Assembly: GCA_964372855.1 (NCBI GenBank)
Contig: CAYJRY010000053.1
Location: forward strand, 1-6,495
DNA: 6,495 nt
Origin: JACOXT01 sp964372855
Lineage (GTDB): Bacteria > Patescibacteriota > Microgenomatia > Levybacterales > UBA12049
Direction: 5' to 3'
Every line of letters begins with the position of its first letter. Within the stretch, counting starts at the first letter, position 1. Position numbers and translations under genes: made by a program. Under the pieces are notes generated by a model. The model did no database searches and had not been told where the DNA came from. It worked only from the letters and a program-made list of their open reading frames with translations. This document shows positions 6,228 to 6,495 of the stretch, in pieces.

Positions 6228-6244
6228 TTTTGTTTCTTGTTCTT
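6228..6244 (+). terminator. T-rich tract after the AIPR gene
   Basis: A pyrimidine tract with 13 T in 17 bases begins five bases after the stop codon. Such T-rich tracts without a strong hairpin are the common form of archaeal transcription termination. No stable stem is seen in front of it. Confidence 0.4.
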
Positions 6245-6317
6245 AATGGCTCACTGTGTTCGTACGAATGAACGTGCCCCCAAATCTATAGTATACTCTC
6301 CCTTCGGTCGAATTGAT

Positions 6318-6495
6318 ATGCGAAAATTTAACTCTTCGGTTTCCTTTTGGGACGTTGCACTAAACCTCGTTTTTCTCTTCGATAAAAAGCGTATAACAGC
6401 GATTTACCGACTACGCAACCTTGCAGGTTTCTCCATCCAATTATTTTTCGAGGTCGGAATTTTGTGGGTTGCCTCAAAATTCCTCCGCTCTGAAA
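6318..6495 (+). CDS. Possible partial small ORF running off the right edge
   Basis: An ATG at 6318 opens a frame of 59 codons that reaches the window edge without a stop. The product starts MRKFNSSVSFWDVALN and has hydrophobic stretches but no motif I recognise. A TATA-like TATAGTATA (6287-6295) lies about 23-31 nt upstream, which is the right spacing for an archaeal promoter. Against it, the antisense frame is also open over nearly the same stretch, the region is rich in the TTCG words seen in the other spacers, and it contains a 9-bp inverted repeat. It is most likely spacer sequence, kept here because the edge prevents a decision. Confidence 0.2.
   Translation, partial: MRKFNSSVSFWDVALNLVFLFDKKRITAIYRLRNLAGFSIQLFFEVGILWVASKFLRSE
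6456..6483. repeat. 9-bp inverted repeat around a GGTTGCC motif
   Basis: GGAATTTTG (6456-6464) and CAAAATTCC (6475-6483) are perfect reverse complements around a 10-base loop that contains GGTTGCC (6467-6473). It could form a hairpin on either strand. Without the sequence beyond the edge its role is unknown. Confidence 0.4.

Noticed and set aside
6259..6268. Palindrome TTCGTACGAA as an operator or attachment site
   Set aside because: It is a single 10-bp palindrome in a spacer already rich in TTCG and CGAA words; there is no second copy or associated integrase.
6328..6495. Minus-strand open frame of 55 codons entering from the right edge with a basic C-terminus
   Set aside because: No start is visible, there is no recognisable motif, the frame is antisense to another open frame, and its length is not beyond chance.
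1..6495. CRISPR array or insertion sequence
   Set aside because: I saw no regularly spaced direct repeats, no transposase or integrase motifs and no terminal inverted repeats with target duplications.

Overview
The window looks archaeal, most likely from a small-genome DPANN-type lineage (Woesearchaeota/Pacearchaeota-like). The lineage is inference. The archaeal call rests on AT-rich TATA boxes 25-40 nt upstream of start codons (for example TTTTAAATA before the gene at 3013 and ATATTTATAA before the gene at 4453), very short or absent leaders, a beta-CASP metallo-beta-lactamase of a form I associate with archaea, and a Holliday-junction-resolvase-related endonuclease family known mostly from archaea. 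No ribosomal or tRNA gene is present to settle taxonomy.

Layout. Positions 1-1021 (minus strand) hold the first 340 residues of a large type IIG-like restriction-modification enzyme that runs off the left edge, so its methyltransferase core is outside the window. Positions 1022-1369 are a non-coding spacer with a terminator-like structure for the next gene. Positions 1370-2767 (minus) encode a complete RNase J-like beta-CASP nuclease, probably a resident RNA-processing gene. Positions 2768-3012 are a divergent intergenic region with a 12-bp inverted repeat. Positions 3013-3735 and 3725-4357 (plus) are two overlapping genes: a membrane-anchored PD-(D/E)xK endonuclease related to archaeal Hjc, and a HEPN-like protein with an intact R-N-x3-H ribonuclease motif. 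Positions 4453-6222 (plus) encode a 589-residue AIPR (abortive infection phage resistance) protein with an N-terminal nuclease-like region, behind its own promoter. The last 273 bases are mostly non-coding, with a possible truncated reading frame at the right edge.

How the genes work together. Every recognised protein is a nuclease or nuclease-linked, and four of the five belong to families tied to host defence or DNA/RNA cleavage. I read 3013-6222 as a compact defence cluster placed beside a housekeeping RNase J-like gene and close to a type IIG restriction enzyme. The best candidate for an undescribed system is the translationally coupled membrane-nuclease/HEPN pair, with AIPR as a possible third component. 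Short repeated motifs in the spacers (GGTTGCC, including a 10-bp inverted pair flanking the two-gene unit, and many TTCG/CGAA words) are the other unusual signal.
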